Positions 16,380 to 25,207 of a stretch of 64,000 bases of DNA are shown in pieces. Positions within the stretch are counted from its first letter, which is position 1; each line of letters opens with the position of its first letter. The stretch spans positions 62,001-126,000 of the forward strand of contig NZ_JALKFT010000005.1 of NCBI RefSeq assembly GCF_023242945.1. Direction: 5' to 3'. The position numbers were made by a program, and so were the translations under genes. Below the pieces are notes generated by a model. It was not told the DNA's origin and made no database searches. It was given only the letters and a program-made list of their open reading frames with translations. The DNA comes from Frankia umida. GTDB taxonomy: Bacteria > Actinomycetota > Actinomycetes > Frankiales > Frankiaceae.

Positions 16380-16416
16380 GCGCGCGGGCGTCGCCTATCC
16401 GTGAAGGAGAGCAGCC

Positions 16417-17307
16417 ATGACGGTGTCCATCGGACGGGTCGGCATCTGGGCCCCGTCCTTTGCCTGGAGCACTCCCGACGCCCTCACCCCCGATGCCCTG
16501 GAGGCGGTGGCCGAGCTCGACGAGCTGGGGTTCGGGGCGTTGTGGCTCGGCGCCAGCACCCCTGATCTCGTCCTGCCGGGGGCCCTGCTCGCCGCGACGA
16601 GCAGGATGACGATCGCCACCGCGATCGTGAACGTGTGGGCGGCGGAGGCGGACGAACTGGCGGCCAGCTTCCACCGGGTCGACGCGGCGCATCCGGGCCG
16701 GCTGCTGCTCGGGCTCGGTGCCAGCCACGCTCCCGTGGTGGCGGCGCTCGGGCGGACCTACACCCAGCCGCTGAAGCACCTCGAGGCCTACTTCGACGGC
16801 CTCGACGCGGCCCCGCGGCCGGTGCCGGGGGCGTCGCGTGTCCTGGCGGCACTGCGGCCGAAGGCGCTGGAACTGGCCGCACGCCGCACCGCCGGCGCCC
16901 ACCCGTACCTCGTCACACCCGACCACACCCGGGCGGCCCGGGAGACGCTGGGCGACGGGCCGCTGCTGGTGCCGGAACAGAAGGTCGTGCTGGAACCCGA
17001 CCGGACCGAGGCCCGACGGCTCGCCCGCCGCAACGTCAGCTACTACCTCGCGCTGCCCAACTACGTGCGCAACCTGCAGCTGATGGGCTTCACCGGCGAC
17101 GATCTCACTGGCGAGGGCAGCGAACGGCTGCTCGACGCCCTGTACGCCTTCGGGGTCGAGCAGATCGTCGCGCGGGTCGCCGAGCACCACGCCGCCGGCG
17201 CCGATCATGTCGCGGTCCAGGTCATCTCCGCGGACACCGACGTGCGCACCCGCGTCGGCCGACCGTCCCGACCGCAGTGGCGCAGCCTGGCCGCCGCCCT
17301 GCTGTGA
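16417..17307 (+). CDS. LLM-class (luciferase-like) F420-dependent oxidoreductase
   Basis: 296 aa with AAGGAGA 8 nt before the ATG. The TIM-barrel start (GRVGIWAPSF, ELDELGFGALWLG), TAIVNVWAAEADELA, and the RLLLGLGASHAP segment match the actinobacterial TIGR03620-like F420 enzymes. It should move hydride between F420 (or FMN) and an unknown substrate in the cytoplasm. The divergent ArsR repressor and its dyad suggest substrate-inducible expression. Confidence 0.88.
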   Translation: MTVSIGRVGIWAPSFAWSTPDALTPDALEAVAELDELGFGALWLGASTPDLVLPGALLAATSRMTIATAIVNVWAAEADELAASFHRVDAAHPGRLLLGLGASHAPVVAALGRTYTQPLKHLEAYFDGLDAAPRPVPGASRVLAALRPKALELAARRTAGAHPYLVTPDHTRAARETLGDGPLLVPEQKVVLEPDRTEARRLARRNVSYYLALPNYVRNLQLMGFTGDDLTGEGSERLLDALYAFGVEQIVARVAEHHAAGADHVAVQVISADTDVRTRVGRPSRPQWRSLAAALL

Positions 17308-17413
17308 CCCGCGGCCCACAGCCCGCACCGGACGTCAGCCGTGATCGGCCGTGGGAGTGACGCCCCGGGCAGTCCGTCACTCCACAGCGACAACAGCCGC
17401 GCGACCAGTTCTG

Positions 17414-18274
17414 TCATGGGGTGGGTGTGCCGCGCCGGAGCGTGGGGTCGAAGGTGGTGTCGCGGGCGGCCTTCTGCCAGGCGTCGACGTCGGCGCGGAC
17501 CTCGTCAAGGTGTCGGAGGACAGCGTCGACGCCGTCGGGGCCGACCGGCAGCCGCAGCGGCACGTTGCCCGAACCCAGCACCTCGAGGACGAGGCTGGCC
17601 AGCTTCGCCGGGTCGCCGGCCTGATCGCCGTCGCCGCCTTCGACCATCGCCCGGGTGCTGCCCACGGAGGCGGCGTACGTTCCCCGGTCGGCGCTCGACG
17701 AACGGTTGGACGGGGCGAACAGGCTGGTGCGGAACGCTCCCGGCTCCACGATCAGCACGTCGACACCGAACGGACGGACCTCGTGCGCCAGACCCTCCGA
17801 CCATCCTTCCAGGGCGAACTTCGTCGCGCTGTAGGCGGAGAACCCGGGCGCCGACATCTGGCCGCCCATGCTGCTGAGCTGCACGATCGCACCGCGACCC
17901 TGCTGGCGAAGCTGCGGCAGCACCGCCCGGGTAAGGGCCACCACGCCGAAGAAATGCAGCTCGAACAGGCTGCGCAGTTCGTCGTCGGACGTTTCCTCCG
18001 CGGCACCGACATGGGTGCGGCCCGCATTGTTGACCAGCACGTCGATACGGCCATGCCGGGCGAGGACGTCGTCCACGACGGACTGGGCGCGCGTCGTGTC
18101 GGTGACGTCGAACGGGACGACATCGAGGCGGTCGGGGAACCGCGCGGCGAGAGCGTCCAACGTGTCAGGACGACGGACCGCGGCGACGACGACGTCACCG
18201 GCCTCGATGGCCGCACGGGTGAAGGCGAGGCCGAAGCCGCTGTTCGCACCGGTGATGATCCATACCTTGTCCAT
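17414..18274 (-). CDS. Short-chain dehydrogenase/reductase (classical SDR)
   Basis: 286 aa, NAD(P)-dependent oxidoreductase. Visible are the cofactor motif TGANSGFG (residues 8-15), NNAG, the catalytic Ser in QLSSMGG and the YSATK pair of Tyr and Lys, and EPGAFRTSLF after it. Length and the C-terminal extension fit the classical SDRs annotated as oxidoreductases acting on carbonyls. It is divergent from a LysR-type gene remnant, its likely former regulator. Substrate unknown. Confidence 0.9.
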   Translation of the reverse strand: MDKVWIITGANSGFGLAFTRAAIEAGDVVVAAVRRPDTLDALAARFPDRLDVVPFDVTDTTRAQSVVDDVLARHGRIDVLVNNAGRTHVGAAEETSDDELRSLFELHFFGVVALTRAVLPQLRQQGRGAIVQLSSMGGQMSAPGFSAYSATKFALEGWSEGLAHEVRPFGVDVLIVEPGAFRTSLFAPSNRSSSADRGTYAASVGSTRAMVEGGDGDQAGDPAKLASLVLEVLGSGNVPLRLPVGPDGVDAVLRHLDEVRADVDAWQKAARDTTFDPTLRRGTPTP

Positions 18275-18322
18275 GGGTCCAGCGTGGCGGGCCGGACCAT
18301 GGTGCGTCCAGGACCAGCTGTG

Positions 18323-18335
18323 ATAACCAACGGTT
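18323..18335. promoter_or_regulatory. TAACC-N3-GGTTA dyad, LysR-type box
   Basis: TAACCAACGGTTA is a perfect 5+3+5 dyad just before the LysR remnant's ATG (18336) and 49 bp upstream of the divergent SDR start, the usual spot for a LysR-type regulator's own binding site. With the regulator's DNA-binding domain lost, the site may no longer be used. Confidence 0.5.
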
Positions 18336-18707
18336 ATGGATGTCCATGCCCTGCCGAAGGACGCCGGTGAGCTGCGGGACTACTGGCTGCTGACCGGGCT
18401 GCGTCCGACACCGCCGATCGGCGCGGTGGTGCGCAGCGTGGAGGAGACCTACGAGGCTCTGGTGGCCGGCATCGGCATCGTCCTGCTCGCCGCCGGTAAC
18501 GCGCCGCTGCTCGACCGGGCCGGGGTGGTCACCCGTCCACTCGTCGACGGGCCCCGCACCCAGCTCGCGTTGGCCTGGCATCGCGACGACCGGCGCGAGG
18601 TCGTCCTTGACTTCGTTCGTGCCTGCCGGGACGTGGTCGCGGCCAGCGGTACACCGGCGGCGGGTCGTCGGCCGTCTCCCCACGACCGACCGGATGCCGA
18701 AACCTGA
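18336..18707 (+). pseudogene. LysR-type regulator with internal deletion (no DNA-binding domain)
   Basis: 123 codons. MDVH at the start is a common LysR opening, but it is followed directly by the end of the effector-binding domain (RDYWLLTGLRPTPPIGAVVRS, then YEALVAGIGIVLLAAGNA and QLALAWHRDD). The roughly 180 residues of helix-turn-helix, linker and first effector subdomain are absent, yet the frame stays open across the junction. The neighbouring divergent SDR and the TAACC-N3-GGTTA site fit a former LysR-SDR pair. It could still make a stable fragment, but not a DNA-binding regulator. Confidence 0.75.
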
Positions 18708-18765
18708 CCTCCTGACCTCCTGACCGCGTTGACGGCCGGACGGCCTGGCCGCCGGATGGCCGGGT

Positions 18766-19002
18766 TCAGGGACGGCTTTGGCCGGTCTGTTCGAGTGCGG
18801 CCCGGTAGACGGTGGCATCGAACTGGAACGGGCCAAGTCCGTCCAGGTTCCAGGGGAGATGGCCGGTTCGGAATACGCGCCAGGTGATGAATGTGTCGGT
18901 GTCGCCATCCCCGAACCACGTCTCCACCGGCTGGTCGAGGAAATGCCGGCCTGGCCAGCGAACGTCTTCGTAGTGGCCGTGCCGTTGTCCGGTGGCGTCC
19001 AT
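18766..19002 (-). CDS. Hypothetical protein
   Basis: 78 aa from ATG 19002, picked because TAAGGA lies 4 nt upstream; the frame is open further to 19104, where an ATG would overlap the divergent lipoprotein's start codon. The product is rich in aromatic and acidic residues (YEDVRWPGRHFLDQPVETWF, GDTDTFITWRVFRTGHLPW) with no membrane segment. I do not recognise it. Composition and codon use look coding. Confidence 0.55.
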   Translation of the reverse strand: MDATGQRHGHYEDVRWPGRHFLDQPVETWFGDGDTDTFITWRVFRTGHLPWNLDGLGPFQFDATVYRAALEQTGQSRP

Positions 19003-19102
19003 CGAATCCTTAGCCACGTAGGAATACGGCCGCCGCGGCCGGTCGTCGACGCCGTCGCGTATGCCTGCGCTGCCTCGAACCGCCGGGGTGTTACAAAGAA
19101 CC

Positions 19103-20077
19103 ATGGCGTTGTTGACGCGGGGCGCACGAATCGTCCTGGCCGTTGTGCCGGTTCTGCTTGCGGCGGCCTGTGCTGACGCCACCGTCTACGGGCGGGGTGG
19201 GGGAGTCGGCGGTGGTGCCGACGGCGGTGCGAAGGTGGCGTTGCGGGTGGACTGGATCGGTGGCTTCGTGACGCCGCAGATGCTGGTCACGCGGCTGCCG
19301 ATCGTGGCCGTCTACGCCGACGGCCGGGTGGTGGACACTGGCCCGGAGTTCGCGATCGCCCCCGGGCCGGCGTGGCCCAACGTCCAGCTGCGGCGGATCT
19401 CGGTGGCGGATGTGCGCCGTCTGCTCGAGCTCGCGGCCGCCTCCGGTGTCGGGCGCGAGCGGGACTACGGCCAGCCGCCCGTCACGGACGTCCCCGCCAC
19501 CCGCTTCACCATGCAGGACGCGGACGGCGTCACCACCGCCGAGGTACCGGCACTGCTCGAATCGGACGGCACCGGGCTGACACCCCACCAGCAGGCCGCC
19601 CGCCGAGCGGCCAGGAAACTCTACGACGCGCTCACCGACCTGCCCGCCACCCTCGGCGCGGGCGCGGTAGGCGAGCCGACCCCCTTCACCCCCACCGCCG
19701 TGGCCGCGGTCGCCTCACCCTGGACCGACCCCTGCACCGGCCCCGCCCCCGTACTCGAGCCCGCCAGCACCACCACCTCCTCGGACACCCCCATCTCGGC
19801 GGGCGGTGCGGCGCCGGGCGGGCTGTGCGCGGACGGGCTGCCGCGGCAACCCGAGCGGGTGTGGCCCGGGCCGCGGCTGCCGGGCGAGCCGATCGGTGAC
19901 GGTCTGGATGTTGGCTGTGTGACAGCGGTGGGCGGTGCGGCGACGGCGGTGATCGAGGCCGCCCGCGAGGCGGTGGCCACCACCCCGTGGACGTCCGATG
20001 GCAGGCTGTGGCGGGTGAACCTGCGGCCGCTGCTGCCGGACGAGTCCGACTGCGCGGATCTGCGCGCCGCCAGCTGA
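19103..20077 (+). CDS. Putative secreted lipoprotein
   Basis: 324 aa from ATG 19103. Residues 1-22 (ARIVLAVVPVLLAAAC) form a lipoprotein signal with a LAAAC lipobox. The mature part has a Gly-rich linker, then VDWIGGFVTPQMLVTRLPIVAVYADGRVVD and RRISVADVRRLLELAAASG, an ordered N-terminal half, a Thr/Pro-rich middle (about 200-240), and a C-terminal PWTSDGRLWRVNLRPLLPDE with Cys pairs. This layout recurs in actinobacterial lipoproteins of unknown role. Function not known. Confidence 0.8.
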   Translation: MALLTRGARIVLAVVPVLLAAACADATVYGRGGGVGGGADGGAKVALRVDWIGGFVTPQMLVTRLPIVAVYADGRVVDTGPEFAIAPGPAWPNVQLRRISVADVRRLLELAAASGVGRERDYGQPPVTDVPATRFTMQDADGVTTAEVPALLESDGTGLTPHQQAARRAARKLYDALTDLPATLGAGAVGEPTPFTPTAVAAVASPWTDPCTGPAPVLEPASTTTSSDTPISAGGAAPGGLCADGLPRQPERVWPGPRLPGEPIGDGLDVGCVTAVGGAATAVIEAAREAVATTPWTSDGRLWRVNLRPLLPDESDCADLRAAS

Positions 20078-20113
20078 CCGGGAGGTCCGCGACGGTCACG
20101 GTGTCGCGCCCGT

Positions 20114-21433
20114 TCAGACGAGGGTGAGGCCGTGCAGGGCGGCCCAGCGGCCGACGTCCTCGCGGCGCAGCGCGGTGGCGAGCAGCTCGGGGAAGCGGTC
20201 GGGGGTGCAGGCGAAGGCCGGCGCGCCCAGCTCCGCGCAGGTCGCGGCGAGGGTGTGGCTGTAGGCGGGTGTGCCGTCGTCACACAGGGCCAGCAGCACG
20301 ATCACGGTGACGCCGGAGTCGACCAGGCCCCGCAACCGGGCGATCAGTGACGACTGGTCACCGCCCTCGATGAGATCGCTGATCAGGAACAGGACGGTGT
20401 CGCTGGGGCGGCGCACCAGGCTCGCGCCGTAGCCGACCGCCCGGTCGATGTCGGTGCCGCCGCCGAGCTGGACCCCGAACAGCACGTCCACCGGATCGTC
20501 CAACTGGTCGGTGAGGTCGACGACGGACGTGTCGAAGACGACGAGGCTGGTGTTGACGGCCCGCAGACTCGCCAGTGACGCGCCCAGCACCCCGGCGTGG
20601 ACGACCGATGACGCCATCGAGCCACTCTGGTCGATCAGCAGGATGACATCGCGTAGCGCCGCGGACCGGCGGGCACGCTGGTGCCCGATCAGCCGATCGA
20701 CGATGACGGTGCGCTGGTCGGGCTGGTAGTTGCGCAGGTTGGCGAGGATGGTGGCGTTCCAGTCGACGTCGGCCAGCCGCGGGGTGCGGGTGCGTTGGGC
20801 CCGGTCGAGGGCGCCGAGGACCGCCGAACGCAGCGAGTGCTCGAGGCGCCGCTCGATCTCCTCGACGACTTTGCGGACCACCTCCCGAGCGGTCTGCCGG
20901 GTGCGTTCGGGCAGCGCCGAGCGCAGCGAGAGCAGGGTGCCGACGAGGTGCACGTCGGGTTCGGCGGCGGCCAGCAGTTCCGGTTCCAGCAGCATCCGGG
21001 TGATCCCGAGCCGGGTGACCGCGTCGCGCTGGAGCACCTGCACCACCGAGGACGGAAAGTAGTCGCGGATGTCCCCAAGCCAGCGGGCCACCGCGGGCGC
21101 CGAGCCGCCGAGCCCCGCCGATCGGCGCTGCCGCGTCCCACGTCCGGCGGAACCCGTACCGGAGCCGTTGCCGTCCTGGTCGGTGTCGTAGAGCGCGGCC
21201 AGGGCGGTGTCGATCTCCACGTCCCGTTGCGACAGGCCATGCGCCCCCTGCACCATGGATGCGGCCGGAGTGCCGAGGACCAGACGCCACCGACGCAGCC
21301 GCTCGTCCTCCCCACCCGCCACGCCCGCCGCAGTCGCAGGTGTGCTCGCGGTCGCGGTCGTGCCCTGGTCTGGAGTCGTGGGCGTGGGCGTGGGTGCCGC
21401 GGTGGCGGTGGGAGTGGGCTGGTCAGGTGGCAT
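20114..21433 (-). CDS. VWA-domain protein of the MoxR/SWIM/DUF5682 operon
   Basis: 439 aa. After a Thr/Pro-rich start (about 1-30), a helical region leads to a C-terminal von Willebrand A domain whose MIDAS starts at VILLIDQSGSMASS (about residue 265) with later Thr in GGTDIDRA and Asp in LISDLIEG. VWA proteins partner with MoxR ATPases. The gene overlaps the end of the DUF5682 gene by 11 bp and is last in a four-gene operon. In E. coli the yehL-yehM-yehP-yehQ locus has comparable components. Confidence 0.88.
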   Translation of the reverse strand: MPPDQPTPTATAAPTPTPTTPDQGTTATASTPATAAGVAGGEDERLRRWRLVLGTPAASMVQGAHGLSQRDVEIDTALAALYDTDQDGNGSGTGSAGRGTRQRRSAGLGGSAPAVARWLGDIRDYFPSSVVQVLQRDAVTRLGITRMLLEPELLAAAEPDVHLVGTLLSLRSALPERTRQTAREVVRKVVEEIERRLEHSLRSAVLGALDRAQRTRTPRLADVDWNATILANLRNYQPDQRTVIVDRLIGHQRARRSAALRDVILLIDQSGSMASSVVHAGVLGASLASLRAVNTSLVVFDTSVVDLTDQLDDPVDVLFGVQLGGGTDIDRAVGYGASLVRRPSDTVLFLISDLIEGGDQSSLIARLRGLVDSGVTVIVLLALCDDGTPAYSHTLAATCAELGAPAFACTPDRFPELLATALRREDVGRWAALHGLTLV

Positions 21434-24011
21434 GAGGGTTGTCCTCGTCCATGGGGGTGAGTCCCAGCAGGATGGTCAGGGTGGGCAGGACGGTCCGGAC
21501 CCGGTCGAAGTCCCACGCCGGGCCGGTGGCTGGGCCGAGGCCGGGACCAGCCGGCTGGCCGCTGGCGGACGTCACCGCCGAGGCAGCCACCGCCGCGTCC
21601 GCCATCGCCGGGGCCGCCGCCGAACCTGCCATCGCGGGTGCTGGCACCGCACCGGCCTGGGCGGGCTGGGGCTGGGTGGGCTGGGGCAGACCGGCGCGGA
21701 CACGTTCGCCGATCATGCGGCGTTCGGGGTGGCTGAAGGCGGCGAACCCGCGGCGCAGCGGGGCCAGCGCGACGACGAAGTCGTCCTCGGCGAGCCCACA
21801 CAGCCAGCTGTCGACCAGCGCCAGCAGCGCCGGGTCGCGGGCGAGCACCGAACCCGTCCGACCGAGGAAGCCGGCGAGCCAACGCGCGGCCTCGGCGGGG
21901 GCGCCGCCCGCGGTGGACAGCGCTCGGGCCAGCCGAGTCGACAGCTCCACCGGGTCGATCCGACCAGCGTCGGACAGGATGCGGGTGCACCGCCCGGCCA
22001 CCAGCGTGTTGCCGCCGGACTGGCCGGCGACAGCGGCCACCGCCGTGTGCCAGCGGCCGATGTGGTCCTGCTCGGCGATCAGGGTGAAGGCGGCGTCGGC
22101 GCCGTCGATCGCGGTCACCATCGCGTCCGCGGCGTCGTCGTCCAGGCTGACGCAGCCGGGGGGCAGCCCGGCGCAGATCCGGGTCATCAGGCTGGTCACC
22201 AGGCCGACGACCAGCGAGGTGTCCGTGCCGCGGACATCGCCGTAGCGGTGCACGCGGGCCAGCGGGGTGAGTGCCCGCATCAGGTGGGCGACGTCGCCGG
22301 TGGCGGCAGCCCGGCGTTCGAGACCGGTCGACACCGCCGTTAGCGCGGCCGGCAGGTCGGCGAGGACCACCTGCTCGAACAGTTCGGTGATGGTCGCGAG
22401 GTCACCGGCCTGGCCGATGCGCACGGCGACGACCGCGGCGGCGGCGTCCTCGACGGTGGCGCCGTGGCGGGCGGCCGAGACGAGGGCGAGCGCGAACGAC
22501 GGCTGCCACGCCAACCGCCAGGCCTCGGCGAAGGTACCGGTGCTGCTCGTGTGCGCCGGGATGCCCCAGTCGACGTCCAGCAGGCGCAGCCGGTGCAGCA
22601 GGGCGCTGCGTTCCCGGTCGAGGTCACGGCGCAGATCCAGGCGCAGCGGGCGCTCGGTCGGGTTCGGGGCGAGCCGTAGCCGCTTCTGCGCGCGGGCGAC
22701 ATCGGCGGCCAGCGGCACGGTCGGGACGTCCGGGCCGACCATGCCGACGACATCGCCGATGACAAGCCGCTCGCGGATGACGCGCAGCGGCACCGGATCG
22801 CCGGCGCACAGCCCGGCGAGCACGGCGTCATCGAGTTCGGTCAGGCCGGGAACGGTCCGGTCGCGGACCGCGGCGAGCGCCTCGGCCAGCCGGACGGTCT
22901 CCACCGCCGACGCCGTCGACGCGGGCAGGTCGGCGGCGCGCAGAAGGGCGGCGACCCGGGCCACCCAACGGGAGGTGACCTGGTCGGGTGCGGCCCACAG
23001 ATGCTGGTACCAGCCGGGTGAGGTGATGCCGGCGCCGTAACCGGAGTCGGTGGCCAGCAGCGCGTGGGTCCACGGCACCCAGGTCGTGGCGGTGCGCACC
23101 GGACGGACACCGCGCAGCAGCGCCCGGTCCGCGGTGACGCTGCCCCGGCCGGCCTGGCCGGTCCGCCCGGTCAGCGCCGGGACGTGCCAGGCACCGCAGA
23201 TCACGGCGATGCGCTGGGCCGCGTCCGCCGAGGTGCTGGCGGCACGGATCTCCAGGCGCATGTGCGCCTCGCGAAGCTCGTCCCGGGCCTGGCGAAGCCC
23301 ATCCTGACCCTGGCGAAGCCCGGCACCGGCGACGTCGGCTTCGCGCAGGGCCACCATCGACTCCGCCACGGCGGCGAACAGGTCCACCGCGGCCGTCCCG
23401 CTGGCCATGGTCGTCCCGCTGGCCGCGGGCGTCCCGCCCGCTACGGGCACGGTGCTGTGCATGGCCGCGGCGGTGTCCGGGCGGCGGTGCTCGACGAGGT
23501 CCTCCCAGAAACGCTCCGGGTCGTCGTGGCCGGCGGCGAAGGCCAGCCAGCCGAGCGGGTCGGCGGCCAGGTCGAGGCCGCAGAACCCGCTGGCGTCACC
23601 ACCGGTGTCACCGCCGTCCGTGCTGGTCGGTGTGGCGCGGGGTTCAGGGGTGGCCGCGGCGGCCACCTGGATGGTGGTTTCCGCGGCGGCGCGGCGGCGC
23701 AGGGCCAGGTCGTGGCCGAACGGCAGGTCGATGAACCGGGTGGGCACACCGGCCGCCTGGCCGTACCGCAGGGCCTGCCATTCCGGCGAGAACTCGGCGA
23801 ACGGCCAGAACGCGGCGTCCCGCGGCTCGTCGACGGCATAGGCGGTCAGGGCCACCGGCGGGGTGAGGGCACCGAGATGCGTGAGCGCGTCGTTGCCTTC
23901 GGGTGGGCCCTCGACCAGGATCAGGTCGGGGGCGAGTTCGGTGAGCGCGGCCCGCACCATCCGGGCGGAGCCCGGCCCGTGATGGCGGACGCCGAGCACG
24001 GTCACGCCCAT
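21423..24011 (-). CDS. DUF5682-family protein
   Basis: 862 aa. The N-terminus has VLGVRHHGPGSARMV and ILVEGPPEGNDAL, and later VICGAWHVPAL; this spacing of His/Glu motifs recalls the TraB/ChaN-like fold, though that link is my inference. The rest is mostly helical. Its ATG (24011) overlaps the MoxR stop by one base (TGATG) and its stop overlaps the VWA start, so all are co-translated. Two low-complexity stretches occur: a LRQGQDGLRQARDELREAH repeat around residue 240 and an Ala-rich run near residue 800. Confidence 0.85.
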   Translation of the reverse strand: MGVTVLGVRHHGPGSARMVRAALTELAPDLILVEGPPEGNDALTHLGALTPPVALTAYAVDEPRDAAFWPFAEFSPEWQALRYGQAAGVPTRFIDLPFGHDLALRRRAAAETTIQVAAAATPEPRATPTSTDGGDTGGDASGFCGLDLAADPLGWLAFAAGHDDPERFWEDLVEHRRPDTAAAMHSTVPVAGGTPAASGTTMASGTAAVDLFAAVAESMVALREADVAGAGLRQGQDGLRQARDELREAHMRLEIRAASTSADAAQRIAVICGAWHVPALTGRTGQAGRGSVTADRALLRGVRPVRTATTWVPWTHALLATDSGYGAGITSPGWYQHLWAAPDQVTSRWVARVAALLRAADLPASTASAVETVRLAEALAAVRDRTVPGLTELDDAVLAGLCAGDPVPLRVIRERLVIGDVVGMVGPDVPTVPLAADVARAQKRLRLAPNPTERPLRLDLRRDLDRERSALLHRLRLLDVDWGIPAHTSSTGTFAEAWRLAWQPSFALALVSAARHGATVEDAAAAVVAVRIGQAGDLATITELFEQVVLADLPAALTAVSTGLERRAAATGDVAHLMRALTPLARVHRYGDVRGTDTSLVVGLVTSLMTRICAGLPPGCVSLDDDAADAMVTAIDGADAAFTLIAEQDHIGRWHTAVAAVAGQSGGNTLVAGRCTRILSDAGRIDPVELSTRLARALSTAGGAPAEAARWLAGFLGRTGSVLARDPALLALVDSWLCGLAEDDFVVALAPLRRGFAAFSHPERRMIGERVRAGLPQPTQPQPAQAGAVPAPAMAGSAAAPAMADAAVAASAVTSASGQPAGPGLGPATGPAWDFDRVRTVLPTLTILLGLTPMDEDNPHAT

Positions 24012-25207
24012 CAGGCGCCGCCGGCGGCCACGGCACCGTCATCGGCCAGGTCCTGGCAGGCACGGTAGAGGTCCCTCCAGCCGGGGCGGGCGCGGACGAC
24101 GCCCTCCAGGTACTCCTGCCAGGCGACCGGGTCCGTCGACGGGTCCTTGATCACGGCGCCGAGGAGGCCGGCGGCGATGTCCTCGGCGCGCAGCTGGCCG
24201 TCGCCGAAGTGGGTGGCCAGGGTCATACCGCCGGTGATCACACTGATCGCCTCGGCGGTGGACAGCGTCGCGGTCGGCGTCCTGACGGTGGTGCGGCCGT
24301 CCGCGGTGACCCCGGCGCGCAGCTCCCGGAAGATCCGCACGACCCGGCGGACCTCGTCGAGGGCCGGCGGCTCGTCCGGCAGCGCCAGCGCCCGGCCGAT
24401 CTCGGCGACCCGCCGGGTGACGATCTCCACCTCGGCGTCCTCGGTGGCCGGCAGCGGCAGGATGACGGTGTTGAACCGGCGTCGCAGCGCCGAGGACATC
24501 TCGTTGACGCCCCGGTCGCGATCGTTCGCGGTGGCGATGACGGTGAACCCGGCGACGGCCTGGATCTCACTGGAGAGCTCGGGGATCGGCAGCGTCTTCT
24601 CGGACAGCACGGTGATCAGCGCGTCCTGCACCTCGGCGCCCATCCGGGTGAGCTCCTCGACCCGGGCGACCGATCCGCGGGTCATCGCCCGCATCACCGG
24701 CGAGGGCACCAGGGCGTCGTGGGACGGCCCTTCGGCGATCAGCCGGGCGTAGTTCCAGCCGTAGCGGACGGCGTCCTCGGAGGTGCCGGCGGTGCCCTGC
24801 ACCACAAGGGTCGAGTCGCCGCTGATGGCGGCGGCGAGGTGCTCGGACAGCCAGGTCTTGGCCGTGCCCGGACTGCCGAGCAGCAGCAGCGCCCGGTCGG
24901 TGGCCAGGGTGGCGACGGCGACCTCGACGAGCCGGCGCGAACCGATGTACTTCGCCGAGATGACCGTGCCGTCCTCGAGCACGCCGCCCAGCAGGTAGGT
25001 GACGACCGCCCAGGGCGAGAGCCGCCAGGACGGCGGACGGACCCTGGTGTCAGCGGCGGCCAGCGCCGCGAGTTCGCCCGCGTAGGCCTGTTCGGCGTGC
25101 GGGCGCAGCAGCGGCGGTGCCTCGGCGTCGGCGGCCGCGTCGACAGTCCGGGAGGGGGCGGGCTGGGCGTCGGCGGTCTGTGTGGGGGCGGTGACGGGCG
25201 GGGTCAA
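24011..25207 (-). CDS. MoxR-type AAA+ ATPase
   Basis: 398 aa from TTG 25207, which overlaps the SWIM stop (TTGA) and has AGGAAGG 6 nt upstream; no ATG or GTG exists before the conserved part. Walker A is LLLLGSPGTAKT (about residue 110). The Walker B position reads GSVARVEELTRMG, so the usual first Asp is missing while both Glu remain. Sensor 1 is VIATANDRDRGVNEM, and ALRRRFNTVILPLP carries the Arg finger. MoxR ATPases act as chaperones with VWA partners, here encoded two genes on. Confidence 0.88.
   Translation of the reverse strand: MTPPVTAPTQTADAQPAPSRTVDAAADAEAPPLLRPHAEQAYAGELAALAAADTRVRPPSWRLSPWAVVTYLLGGVLEDGTVISAKYIGSRRLVEVAVATLATDRALLLLGSPGTAKTWLSEHLAAAISGDSTLVVQGTAGTSEDAVRYGWNYARLIAEGPSHDALVPSPVMRAMTRGSVARVEELTRMGAEVQDALITVLSEKTLPIPELSSEIQAVAGFTVIATANDRDRGVNEMSSALRRRFNTVILPLPATEDAEVEIVTRRVAEIGRALALPDEPPALDEVRRVVRIFRELRAGVTADGRTTVRTPTATLSTAEAISVITGGMTLATHFGDGQLRAEDIAAGLLGAVIKDPSTDPVAWQEYLEGVVRARPGWRDLYRACQDLADDGAVAAGGA

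Noticed and set aside
19003..19104. Start of the 78-aa hypothetical gene at ATG 19104
   Set aside because: It would overlap the divergent lipoprotein's start codon and lacks a ribosome-binding site; ATG 19002 has TAAGGA.
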